From contig JAFQPO010000003.1 in NCBI GenBank assembly GCA_017411715.1, positions 1 to 56,972 of the forward strand: 56,972 nucleotides of DNA, written 5' to 3'. Each line of letters begins with the position of its first letter. Position 1 is the stretch's first letter. A program made the translations under genes and the position numbers. The DNA comes from Bacilli bacterium (GTDB lineage Bacteria; Bacillota_I; Bacilli_A; ML615J-28; CAG-313). Below the pieces are notes generated by a model. It worked only from the letters and a program-made list of their open reading frames with translations, did no database searches and had not been told where the DNA came from. This document shows, one piece after another, positions 47,002 through 55,556 of this stretch.

Positions 47002-47424
47002 TTACTTTTTAGCGTCTTTTGGACGTTTTGCTCCGTATTTAGAGCGAGCTTGTTTACGTTTTTCAACACCAGTTGTATCAAGTGTACCACGAATAATGTG
47101 ATAACGAACCCCTGGTAAGTCTTTAATACGACCACCACGAATTAGTACAACGCTGTGTTCTTGTAAACGGTGTCCTACACCTGGAATGTAAGCTGTTACT
47201 TCAATACCATTTGTTAAACGTACACGGGCCATCTTACGAATAGCTGAGTTAGGTTTTTTAGGTGTCATTGTAGCAACACGAGTACAAACTCCACGTTTTT
47301 GAGGAGATTGAACATTAGTTTGAATCTTCTTTAAAGTATTTAAACCAATACCTAGATGTGGAGATTTTGACTTTCTGATCTTATCTTCTCTAGACTTACG
47401 TACAAGTTGATTAATTGTTGGCAT
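47002..47424 (-). CDS. rpsL: 30S ribosomal protein S12
   Basis: 140 residues starting [20 protein letters not shown]. The decoding-site loops are TPKKPNSA (residues 54-61) and [11 protein letters not shown], with wild-type lysines at the streptomycin-sensitive positions; the usual VGHN is VGHR here. The longest frame adds 18 residues, but ATG 47424 follows AAAGGAGATATTCTTGC and matches the family. First gene of the str operon. The 113-base leader from the promoter holds no clear attenuator. Confidence 0.98.
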   Translation of the reverse strand: MPTINQLVRKSREDKIRKSKSPHLGIGLNTLKKIQTNVQSPQKRGVCTRVATMTPKKPNSAIRKMARVRLTNGIEVTAYIPGVGHRLQEHSVVLIRGGRIKDLPGVRYHIIRGTLDTTGVEKRKQARSKYGAKRPKDAKK

Positions 47425-47537
47425 GCAAGAATATCTCCTTTCTTTTTTAAATTCAAGCCACATAACCGGGCGTTTCAATAATCAATAAAATATAGGCCAA
47501 ATCAGTCCTTTAGCCGTCTACTTTTTTAACCTCTAGT

Positions 47538-47566
47538 ATTATACTCCTTTTTGCTAGTTTTGTCCA
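47538..47566 (-). promoter_or_regulatory. str operon promoter
   Basis: Minus strand TGGACA, 17-base spacer, TATAAT. Unlike most promoters here it has no TG before the -10 box, in keeping with a strong -35. Confidence 0.85.
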
Positions 47567-47624
47567 CCTAAATGCTTCATTCATTCTTATTATAGACAGC
47601 TATCTTCTTTTTATACAAACAAAA

Positions 47625-47646
47625 AAGAACCGAAAAATCGGTTCTT
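47625..47646 (-). terminator. Terminator after the MacB-like gene
   Basis: Nine-bp stem AAGAACCGA/TCGGTTCTT with a 4-base A loop, followed on the minus strand by TTTTGTTTG. Confidence 0.88.
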
Positions 47647-47662
47647 TCATATTTTACTTTTT

Positions 47663-50146
47663 CTATTCACTTCTAAGTGCAGTAACAGGATCTTGTTTTG
47701 CTGCCATAAGTGATGGTACAAGACCTGCTAGAATTGTAATTACAATACTTACAACAATTAATCCGCCCGCATGAATAATACTCAATTTAGCAATATTATT
47801 AATATCAACTAAAGCTTTTAAAATTAGATTAATTGGTATATTTAATATGTATGTAATAACAACCCCTAAAATACCAGAGATAGCACCTATAATAAATGTT
47901 TCTGCGATAAACACACTTGTAATATCTTTCTTACTAGCCCCGATACTTCTTAAAACACCAATTTCTTTAGTACGTTCTAATACAGAAATATATGTGATAA
48001 CCGCAATCATAATACTAGAAACAATTAGTGATACAGAAGAAAATGCGATTAAAACATAACTAATTGCATCAATCGCAGTTTTAACTGCCCCCATCATAAT
48101 TGACATAATATCTGTGTAAACAACAGGTTTTTCTATTTTATTATTATATGCATCAAGATGTTTTTTAATTTCATCTTTTGCTTCAAAGCTTTTTGGATAA
48201 ATATTGATACCACTAGGTGTATCAACTGCACCATACTTACGCATAACTGAGTAGAATTCTTCTTCAACACTAGAACCAGCATCAACAATTAACTGTGCTC
48301 CAGTAAACGGATCTAAATTTTTATTAGCCTCATCTTTTAGCCATTTAACAATTTGGCTTTCCGCATTTTTAGCTCTAACTTTATCACTTAATGCTTTAGT
48401 GTAACCAATTGATCCACTCATAAAACCAGTAGTAGAATTTTCATTAATACGTAAAATACCTGTGATTTTAATTGTATCATAAGTAACGCCTTCTTCTAAT
48501 TCATCAACAACTGATGTTGGTAAGAAGTTTTGAGCACCTAAATCAGTAAACTTATTTGCCCCAGCAAAAAGTTTAACATATAATGCATCGTTATATAAAA
48601 CTTTAAACTCTTTTCCTATTATTTCATCAAAAGAAATTTCTGTGTGTGTATCCTCAGTAGAATATAAACCAAGAGCAATTAAAACGTAGTCTGGAATATG
48701 ATTGTATTGGTCAACAAATAACACAACTTCATTCCATTCACTTGGCATATCACCAGTTAAATCACTAGAAATATTATCGTATTGTTCGCTTGTGTATGTT
48801 TCATTATCAATCATTTCTTGCCACATTCCCATGGCGCTATTTTTAATGTCTGTAATACTATATCCTTCCATTAAACCACCAGTTGGCAATGTCATTTTAA
48901 AAGGAGTCGCAACATTAATACTATTACCATAATTATATGTAATCGCATTGTAGTATTCTTCAGGAATAGTTTCAATACATTCTTTAACATATTCATCAGT
49001 AATATTATTTTTAGAACGCATATTAAGCAGTGTCTTATATAAAGCTCTTACATAAAGTTTTTTAACAGTTGGAAATTTTTCCATTTCCTCAAATCCACTC
49101 ATATCCTCTAAAGCACCAATATTAATTGTACTTTCAGTAATTGATAAAGGATATGTAGACATTGTATCAACTTGGATTTTATCAATATATTGTTGGAAAC
49201 CATTTGAAATTGATAATACTAATGCGATCCCAATAATACCAATACTTCCTGCAAAAGCAGTTAAAATTGTTCTTGCGATTTTAGTACGTAAATTACCAAA
49301 TGATAAAGCAAGTGCAGTAAAGAAACTCATTGATGGCATCTTTACTTTTTCTTTTAATTTAACAAGACTTGTTCCAAATAAAACTCTAAATGTTTTTCTT
49401 GTTTTTGTAAGTGGATAGTATTTATTTTCAGTTTGATCAGTTGCTTCAATAAATGGCGCTGGGTTAGTATCATTTATAATCTTACCATCTAAAGCTCTAA
49501 CAATTCTAGTTGCATATTCTTCCGCAAGTTCAGGGTTATGTGTAACCATAATAACAAGTTTTGTTTTAGAAACTTCTTTTAAGATTTCCATAATTTGAAC
49601 ACTTGTTTCTGTATCTAAAGCACCTGTAGGTTCATCAGCTAGAATAATATCTGGATTATTAATAAGAGCACGAGCAATTGCTACCCTTTGCATTTGCCCA
49701 CCACTCATTTGATTAGGTTTTTTATAAATTTGGTCATGTAATCCCACTTTTTCTAATACTTCAATTGCACGACGTTTACGTTCTGCTTTAGAAATACCAG
49801 ATAGAGTTAAAGATAATTCAACATTCCCAAGCACTGTTAGATGTGGTATTAAGTTATATGTTTGGAATACGAATCCAACAGAATGGTTACGATAACGATC
49901 CCAATCTTTATCCTCATAATTTTTAGTTGACTCTCCATTAATAATTAAGTCACCATCAGTATATCTATCAAGACCACCTATAATATTAAGTAGTGTCGTT
50001 TTTCCACATCCTGATTGACCTAATATTGCGACAAATTCACTTGAACGGAAAGATAAATCTACCCCTTTTAATGCATGCACAACGGAATCATACGATTCAT
50101 AATCTTTAGTAATATTATTTAACTGTAATTTAATTACCTCTTCCAT
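47663..50146 (-). CDS. MacB-like ABC transporter, ATPase and FtsX permease fused
   Basis: 827 residues. The N-terminal ABC ATPase (about 1-230) has Walker A GQSGCGKTT, the signature MSGGQMQR and Walker B IILADEPTG. A membrane helix near 300 begins the FtsX/MacB permease, then a large outside domain of about 380 residues, and three C-terminal helices (the FtsX domain with VLERTKEIGVLRSIGASKKD). It is a type VII mechanotransmission transporter, with peptide, lipoprotein or drug export as possible jobs. The ATG at 50146 follows a GGGGG site. A TATGATATAAT box lies at 50176. No partner adaptor gene is seen. Confidence 0.88.
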   Translation of the reverse strand: MEEVIKLQLNNITKDYESYDSVVHALKGVDLSFRSSEFVAILGQSGCGKTTLLNIIGGLDRYTDGDLIINGESTKNYEDKDWDRYRNHSVGFVFQTYNLIPHLTVLGNVELSLTLSGISKAERKRRAIEVLEKVGLHDQIYKKPNQMSGGQMQRVAIARALINNPDIILADEPTGALDTETSVQIMEILKEVSKTKLVIMVTHNPELAEEYATRIVRALDGKIINDTNPAPFIEATDQTENKYYPLTKTRKTFRVLFGTSLVKLKEKVKMPSMSFFTALALSFGNLRTKIARTILTAFAGSIGIIGIALVLSISNGFQQYIDKIQVDTMSTYPLSITESTINIGALEDMSGFEEMEKFPTVKKLYVRALYKTLLNMRSKNNITDEYVKECIETIPEEYYNAITYNYGNSINVATPFKMTLPTGGLMEGYSITDIKNSAMGMWQEMIDNETYTSEQYDNISSDLTGDMPSEWNEVVLFVDQYNHIPDYVLIALGLYSTEDTHTEISFDEIIGKEFKVLYNDALYVKLFAGANKFTDLGAQNFLPTSVVDELEEGVTYDTIKITGILRINENSTTGFMSGSIGYTKALSDKVRAKNAESQIVKWLKDEANKNLDPFTGAQLIVDAGSSVEEEFYSVMRKYGAVDTPSGINIYPKSFEAKDEIKKHLDAYNNKIEKPVVYTDIMSIMMGAVKTAIDAISYVLIAFSSVSLIVSSIMIAVITYISVLERTKEIGVLRSIGASKKDITSVFIAETFIIGAISGILGVVITYILNIPINLILKALVDINNIAKLSIIHAGGLIVVSIVITILAGLVPSLMAAKQDPVTALRSE

Positions 50147-50231
50147 TTCTTTTCCCCCTATGTTAGTTTCCATTTATTATATCATAGTTTATATATATTT
50201 GTGTGAAATAAAAATAAAATTTTACTAAAAT

Positions 50232-50762
50232 CTAAATAATAATTAAAACGATTAATAATATAGCATCTAATATTGAGGCAAACATATATATTAATGCTAA
50301 TATTCTTGTTAATTTATTAATCCTTTTATTTCCTTCGCTACTATCTCTACTATGAATTCGTCGATTAGCAATTAATAATAAAATTAACGCTGGAAAATTC
50401 AAAGCCAAAATAAATAAAATAATAATTATAAATAATCCAACTAAAATTGTAATAGCAATTGGATTTTCAATATTTAATGATAGTGTTATCAAATAATTAA
50501 CCAAAGACAAAGCTATAGTAACAAAATATATTCCCATTAAAAAATATAATGATTTCCCCGCATCAAGCACTGAGAATCTTTTATGAGTTTTTGTCTTTTG
50601 AAGTCTTTCTGTATTACTTTTTTTAAAATCATTTGGATGTTCTTCTTTTTTCTTATGATTGTAAATAACTTGTGTTCCACAGTATTCACATACTAATATA
50701 CCACTATCATTACTTTTCATATATGCCCCACATCCTGGGCAAACATTTTCTCGTTTTTCCAT
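50232..50762 (-). CDS. Zinc-ribbon membrane protein
   Basis: 176 residues. An N-terminal zinc ribbon (CPGCGAYM and CEYCGTQV, residues 8-32), a basic linker of about 40 residues (HKKKEEHPNDFKK, RLQKTKTHKR), then three to four membrane helices. It resembles many zinc-ribbon membrane proteins of Bacillota with no known role. The ATG at 50762 follows AAGGTGAAAT; the longest frame starts with the GTG inside that site. It stands alone between the MacB-like gene and the divergent U32 peptidase gene. Confidence 0.6.
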   Translation of the reverse strand: MEKRENVCPGCGAYMKSNDSGILVCEYCGTQVIYNHKKKEEHPNDFKKSNTERLQKTKTHKRFSVLDAGKSLYFLMGIYFVTIALSLVNYLITLSLNIENPIAITILVGLFIIIILFILALNFPALILLLIANRRIHSRDSSEGNKRINKLTRILALIYMFASILDAILLIVLIII

Positions 50763-50846
50763 ATATTTCACCTTTTTTAAAGTATATCAAAAAAAGTCGA
50801 TTTTTGCAATAATTATAGTTTTAAAAAAACTTTTTTATGTAATCTA

Positions 50847-50855
50847 TGATATAAT
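50847..50855 (+). promoter_or_regulatory. Extended -10 promoter of the U32 peptidase gene
   Basis: TATGATATAAT 22 bases before the start codon. No good -35 box is seen (CTTTTT region), so the TG extension probably matters. Confidence 0.65.
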
Positions 50856-50876
50856 ACTTGAGAAAATGGTGATAAT

Positions 50877-53150
50877 ATGAAAAAGAAAAATCAAAAACTA
50901 GAATTACTAGCTCCAGCTGGTAATATGGACTCAGCCATTGCTGCCATCAGTTATGGTGCCGATAGTATTTATGTTGGACTTGATACTTTTAGTGCCCGAG
51001 CATACGCTAAAAACTTTAGTCTTGAAAATATTAAAGAATTACTCGATTATGCCCATATTAGAAATGTAAAAGTTTATGTAACAATGAATACAATTCTTTT
51101 TGAAGATGAACTAGATGCTGCTTTTAAGGCTGTTGATCATTTAGCTCTATGTGGTGTAGACGCAATAATTGTTCAAGACTTAGCCCTTCTTAATTATATC
51201 ACATCTAATTACCCAACACTAGAAGCCCATATTTCTACACAAATGGGAATAGATGATGTAAATGGCGTCAAAATGACTGAAAGTCTAGGTGCTAAAAGAG
51301 TAGTTTTAGGTCGCGAAACACGTCTTGAAGTAATAAAACAAATTAAAGAAGAAACAAACATTTCTTTAGAAGTATTTGCTCATGGTGCACTATGCGTATC
51401 ATATTCAGGAAATTGTCTAATGAGTGGTTTAATAGGACTTCGCAGTGGTAACCGTGGTAGATGTGTAGGTGCTTGCCGAAAAGAATATGAGCTTTGTGAT
51501 GATGAAGGCAACACTATTAACAAATCATACATCCTAAGCACAAAAGACTTAAACACCGTAAGTCATCTAGACAAACTAGTAGGCTATGTTGATACTTTAA
51601 AAATTGAAGGTAGAATGCGTGATGAATCCTATGTTGCGTGTGCCACTAAATCTTACCGTGAAGCAATTGATAAAACTAGAAGTTTAAAAGATATCGAAGA
51701 TGATTTATTAAAAACTTTCCACCGCACATATACTAAAGGTTATATCTTTGGTGAAGATAAGAAAAACATTTCTAACATTTCAAAGCCAAATAACTATGGT
51801 TTCTTAATCGGCGAAGTGATTGGAAAAACCAGAGGATTTATCAAAATTAAACTTTCTAAAACATTAAATCAATTAGATAACATCCGTATCGCAAGCACTA
51901 ATGAAATAAACACTTGTGTTAATAAACTGTATAACAAAGATATGAATCTAACTAACACTGCTAAAGCAAATGATATTATTTTCTTAGAAGTTAGTGAAAA
52001 AGTTAATATTGGCGATAAAGTTTATAAAACTAAAGATTTAAAATATATTAAAGAATTAGAAAAAGCATATGGAACTTATCACAAAAAAGATAAAATTGAT
52101 ATGATGATTGTAGGAAAACTTGATGAAGAATTCAAACTTTTAACTAAATATAAAAATCATAAAGTAGCAGTAAGCAGTACTATTAAACTATCTAAGGCAA
52201 TTAATCAAGCTACCTCACATGATTCTATCTATAACCAATTATCAAAATTAGGTAATACGAGTTATGAACTTAATGAATTAAAAGTCAATATTCCATCTGA
52301 TTCATTTATTCCATTAAAAGAACTAAATGAACTTAGAAGAAAAACTGTAGAATTACTTGATGAAATTAAAACTAATAAATCACATCAAAGAATCAAAAAC
52401 CATGAACAAGTTAATCTACAAATAACTTCTTCTGATAAAAAAACAATTACTGTTTTTGCAACTACTAAAGAACAATATCTTGCGGCTAAAGAATGTGGAA
52501 TTAGTGTTATATACTTTGGTGATAATATTATCAGACGTAATAAAACAATCTATCATAAAGAACAAGACTATTTACTTGTTAGCGGATTAAATGGTATTAA
52601 ATACTATCAAGATAAAAATGTTGATATGATAGCCGATAGTACTCTTAACTCAACAAACTCTAATTCTGTTATTAAACTTTTATCACAAGGAGTTAAAAGA
52701 GTTACTTTATCTCATGAACTAAATAAAAAAAGTATCTATCAATTAATTCAAAATCTTAAAACAAAACTTGGTCAAATACCTGATTTAGAACTAATTGTGT
52801 ATGGCAGACAAACACTAATGGAAACTACATACTGTCCTTTAAAGACCCAAAATCTTTGTGGAACTTGTCAAAAAAAGAATTTTTTCTTAAAAGATGATAA
52901 AGGATTATTTCCTATATTAAGAAGTGATGATTGTGAAATTAAAATACTAAATGGCAAGATTTTAAACCTATTTGATAACATAGATGAATTACCAGATATC
53001 AGTCATTATAGAATTAATTTAACAACTGAAGATTACAATGAATCTATCTCAATCATCCAAACACTCCAAGCCATTTTACAAGGCGCAAAAATTAAAACAT
53101 TTAATGAACAAACTAATACAAGAGGACATTTTAATAGAGAAATATTATAA
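50877..53150 (+). CDS. U32 family peptidase (long form, RlhA/YdcP-like)
   Basis: 757 residues. The N-terminal U32 domain has ELLAPAGNMDSAIAA, GADSIYVGL, EVFAHGALC and the four-Cys region SYSGNCLMSG...RCVGACRKEY that binds iron-sulfur in studied members. The long C-terminal part (about 330-757) includes a DUF3656-like stretch and late cysteines (TYCPLKTQNLCGTCQKK). E. coli RlhA, a long U32 protein, hydroxylates 23S rRNA C2501; shorter relatives are used in ubiquinone synthesis or as collagenases. rRNA hydroxylation is the best guess for this long form, not proven. Single-gene unit. Confidence 0.85.
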   Translation: MKKKNQKLELLAPAGNMDSAIAAISYGADSIYVGLDTFSARAYAKNFSLENIKELLDYAHIRNVKVYVTMNTILFEDELDAAFKAVDHLALCGVDAIIVQDLALLNYITSNYPTLEAHISTQMGIDDVNGVKMTESLGAKRVVLGRETRLEVIKQIKEETNISLEVFAHGALCVSYSGNCLMSGLIGLRSGNRGRCVGACRKEYELCDDEGNTINKSYILSTKDLNTVSHLDKLVGYVDTLKIEGRMRDESYVACATKSYREAIDKTRSLKDIEDDLLKTFHRTYTKGYIFGEDKKNISNISKPNNYGFLIGEVIGKTRGFIKIKLSKTLNQLDNIRIASTNEINTCVNKLYNKDMNLTNTAKANDIIFLEVSEKVNIGDKVYKTKDLKYIKELEKAYGTYHKKDKIDMMIVGKLDEEFKLLTKYKNHKVAVSSTIKLSKAINQATSHDSIYNQLSKLGNTSYELNELKVNIPSDSFIPLKELNELRRKTVELLDEIKTNKSHQRIKNHEQVNLQITSSDKKTITVFATTKEQYLAAKECGISVIYFGDNIIRRNKTIYHKEQDYLLVSGLNGIKYYQDKNVDMIADSTLNSTNSNSVIKLLSQGVKRVTLSHELNKKSIYQLIQNLKTKLGQIPDLELIVYGRQTLMETTYCPLKTQNLCGTCQKKNFFLKDDKGLFPILRSDDCEIKILNGKILNLFDNIDELPDISHYRINLTTEDYNESISIIQTLQAILQGAKIKTFNEQTNTRGHFNREIL

Positions 53151-53180
53151 GGATTGAAATAATTTTCAATCCTTTTTTTT
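53149..53180 (+). terminator. Terminator of the U32 peptidase gene
   Basis: Perfect 11-bp stem AAGGATTGAAA/TTTCAATCCTT (53149-53174) followed by six T; it begins in the stop codon. Confidence 0.9.
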
Positions 53181-53224
53181 AACCAATTATCAAAACTAAC
53201 ATATACTAATATAGAGTGATAAAT

Positions 53225-53995
53225 ATGAACTGGTTTATTAATTTAAATCCTATCTTACAAAGTCTATTAGCAAGTCTTTTTACCTTTTCTATGACCGCCC
53301 TAGGGGCTAGTTTAATCTTCTTTTTTAAAAGTATTAATAAACAATTTTTAAACTTTTTATTAGGCATATCATCAGGAGTAATGATTTCAGCTAGCTTTTG
53401 GTCATTACTTCTTCCTTCTATAGAAATGGCTAATAATACTGAAAATACGCCCCTTTTTAGCCCGATGCTTGGCTTTTTATGTGGTGGACTACTAATTATT
53501 CTAAGTGATATAATCTTATCTAAAATACTAGAAAACAATCAATCAGCAAGACAAAACATCTTACTTTTTAGTGCAGTTACATTCCACAATATCCCAGAAG
53601 GAATAATTATTGGAGTTGCTTTTGGTACAACAGGAAACCAAGAACTAAGCATTATAAGTGCACTAATACTAGCTTTAGGCATAGGCATTCAAAACTTCCC
53701 AGAAGGAGCTTGTATCTCAATTCCTCTTAGACAAAATGGAAAATCAAGAATGTATTCATTTCTATTTGGATCCCTTAGTGCAGTAGTAGAAATCTTTGGT
53801 GCATTAATTGGCGTATTACTTGCGCTAACAATTAATAACGCCCTATCATTCATGCTTGGTATGGCAGCCGGCGCAATGATAAGTGTTGTATCAAGTGAAC
53901 TAATACCTCAATCATTCACTGAAAATAAAGTAACAAGTGGCATAGGTTTTTTATTAGGATTTTTAATCATGATGATTCTAGATGTAACATTATAA
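53225..53995 (+). CDS. ZIP family metal transporter
   Basis: 256 residues with eight membrane helices. The binuclear metal site is visible as HNIPEG at 121-126 and NFPEG at 157-161 in the fourth and fifth helices, as in ZupT/GufA-type transporters. Zinc or another divalent metal (Mn, Fe) is the likely substrate. The cytoplasmic loop between helices three and four is short and lacks a His-rich run. The ATG at 53225 follows GAGTGATAAAT; the longer frame starts at GTG 53216. It stands alone after the U32 gene. Confidence 0.9.
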   Translation: MNWFINLNPILQSLLASLFTFSMTALGASLIFFFKSINKQFLNFLLGISSGVMISASFWSLLLPSIEMANNTENTPLFSPMLGFLCGGLLIILSDIILSKILENNQSARQNILLFSAVTFHNIPEGIIIGVAFGTTGNQELSIISALILALGIGIQNFPEGACISIPLRQNGKSRMYSFLFGSLSAVVEIFGALIGVLLALTINNALSFMLGMAAGAMISVVSSELIPQSFTENKVTSGIGFLLGFLIMMILDVTL

Positions 53996-54021
53996 AAAAG
54001 GGAAACAACTTGTTTCGATTA

Positions 54022-54097
54022 TATAACTTAGTTTGGGGTAAGCATATACCTATAACTTTCTTTGGGGTCTCCACAATCTTAGTTATAGGTGTTTTTT
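54022..54097 (+). other. Hairpin-rich stretch with terminator, possible small RNA
   Basis: ACCTATAACT (54048-54057) and AGTTATAGGT (54081-54090) form a perfect 10-bp stem with a 23-base loop, followed by GTTTTTTT. Two copies of TTTGGGGT lie at about 54032 and 54061. The long loop is unusual for a simple terminator. It may end the ZIP transcript or belong to a separate small RNA. Confidence 0.4.
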
Positions 54098-54135
54098 TGT
54101 ATAAAAAAAGAAGACTCCTTGATACAATTAAGTTA

Positions 54136-55486
54136 CCACACAAAATTTTATGAAAGGAGTCATCATATATAATGATATCATAAAATTACTAAATTTAGAA
54201 CAATTTAACATAAAAATAAAAAAGATTGAAACTTCAAAAATAAATAATATACTATATTGTTATATCACCTTAGAACCTACTACTTCTAGTTGTTCATTAT
54301 GTGGAGGGGCTAAACTATTTATAAAGGTTTATCAAACAAAAAGAATTATTCATTCAATATCTACTAATAACCTTGTTTTATTATTTAAAAGCTCGCAGAT
54401 ATAAATGTAAATATTGTAATTCTATTTTCTATGAACGAAATCCATTTTCTTTAAAAAACGATAAAGAATCTACTTACACAATTTATAAAGTTTTAGATGA
54501 ACTAAAATCTCATACAAATACATTTACTGATATGGCTAGAAATTTAAACTTAAGTGTAACTACTGTAATTAGAATATTTGATCAATATGTAGAATATCAC
54601 AGAGTTAAATTACCAAAAATTATTTGTTTTGATGAAGTATATACTTCTAGAAAATCATATCAAAAATACGCATTTATTATGGTGGACTTTATGAATAACA
54701 ATATTATAGAAATATATTCATCAAGACATAAAAATAAATTAACACAAAACTTTTCTCATATTCCTAAAGCAGAAAAAGATAATATTGACTATATTATAAT
54801 AGATATGTGGGATACTTATAGAGATTTAGGAGAAATATACTTTAAAAATGCTAAAATTGCAGTTGATTCATTTCATGTAATAAAGCATTTAAATGAAGCT
54901 ATTGTTTCAATTAGATTAAAGATAATGAGAAAATTTGATAAAAGAACAAAGTCTTTAATAGCTAATGATATGTATTACTATATGTTTAAAAATTTTCACT
55001 AATCTCACTAAAATTTCGAGGGCATTTATTCAGGACAAATAGAAATTAGAAAGTATCGAACAAAATGGGATAAGTATGAAATTAGAAGATACCTTATGTC
55101 CATTGATCCTGATTTGAAATACGCCTATTATCTTAAAGAAAAATACAAATAGTTTAATTTAACAGCTTCATATGAATCTTGTGATGAGGAACTAAATGAA
55201 CTAATAGCTGAGTTTAGAAACAGTCATTTAGAAGAATTTAGGACATTTGGAAAATTATTAAATAGATGGAAAATAAATATTAAAAATTCATTTATTAGAG
55301 TAAATGGTAAAAGGTTATCTAATGGGCTCATGGAAGGAATAAATTCAAGAATAAAAACAATGATGAAATCAGCTAATGGATTTAGAAATTTCAATGGATT
55401 TAGAAATAGAGTAACATATTCAATAAATAAAAACGTACCTATTAAAGGTACACTCCAAAAATAAATATAAATAATTTTTGTGTGGG
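54136..55486 (+). mobile_element. Decayed ISL3-family insertion sequence
   Basis: About 1.35 kb bounded by imperfect inverted repeats: CCACACAAAATTTTAT at the left (54136-54151) and its near reverse complement ATAATTTTTGTGTGGG at the right (55471-55486). It holds one broken transposase reading frame. No clear target-site duplication could be seen. Confidence 0.78.
54150..55464 (+). pseudogene. ISL3-type transposase pseudogene
   Basis: Three pieces add up to one ISL3 transposase of about 437 codons. Piece 1 (54150 to about 54390) has the N-terminal zinc finger (CSLCGG). A +1 frameshift near 54375-54395 leads to piece 2, with the second half of the zinc finger (YKCKYCN), an HTH region and the DDE domain (IICFDEVYTSRK; IIDMWDTYRD; AVDSFHVIKHL). 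Stops at 55000, 55009 and 55150 interrupt the same frame, which continues to the typical C-terminus (LSNGLMEGINSRIKTMMK and GFRNFNGFRNRV). The catalytic residues remain readable, but several independent lesions rule out activity. Confidence 0.85.
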
Positions 55487-55489
55487 AAA

Positions 55490-55511
55490 GCGGCCTTCGT
55501 TAGAAGACCGC
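55490..55511. terminator. Hairpin after the insertion sequence
   Basis: GCGGCCTTC/GAAGACCGC, nine base pairs with one mismatch, four-base loop. No T run follows on either strand, so its role as terminator is doubtful. Confidence 0.35.
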
Positions 55512-55525
55512 CTATTTACTTTTTA

Positions 55526-55556
55526 GAGCCCAAACTCAGTTAAAGGGCCCTTTTTT
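55526..55556 (+). terminator. Possible terminator facing the BspA gene
   Basis: GAGCCC/GGGCCC with one mismatch and a 13-base loop, followed by TTTTTT on the plus strand. It could stop read-through from the insertion sequence into the opposite gene. Confidence 0.4.

Noticed and set aside
53206..53538. 110-residue minus-strand frame over the ZIP gene
   Set aside because: It mirrors a conserved membrane protein gene, and no promoter or ribosome site is seen.
54373..54404. Programmed frameshift in the ISL3 transposase
   Set aside because: The shift is +1 without a clear slippery site, and three later stop codons in the same frame show plain decay.
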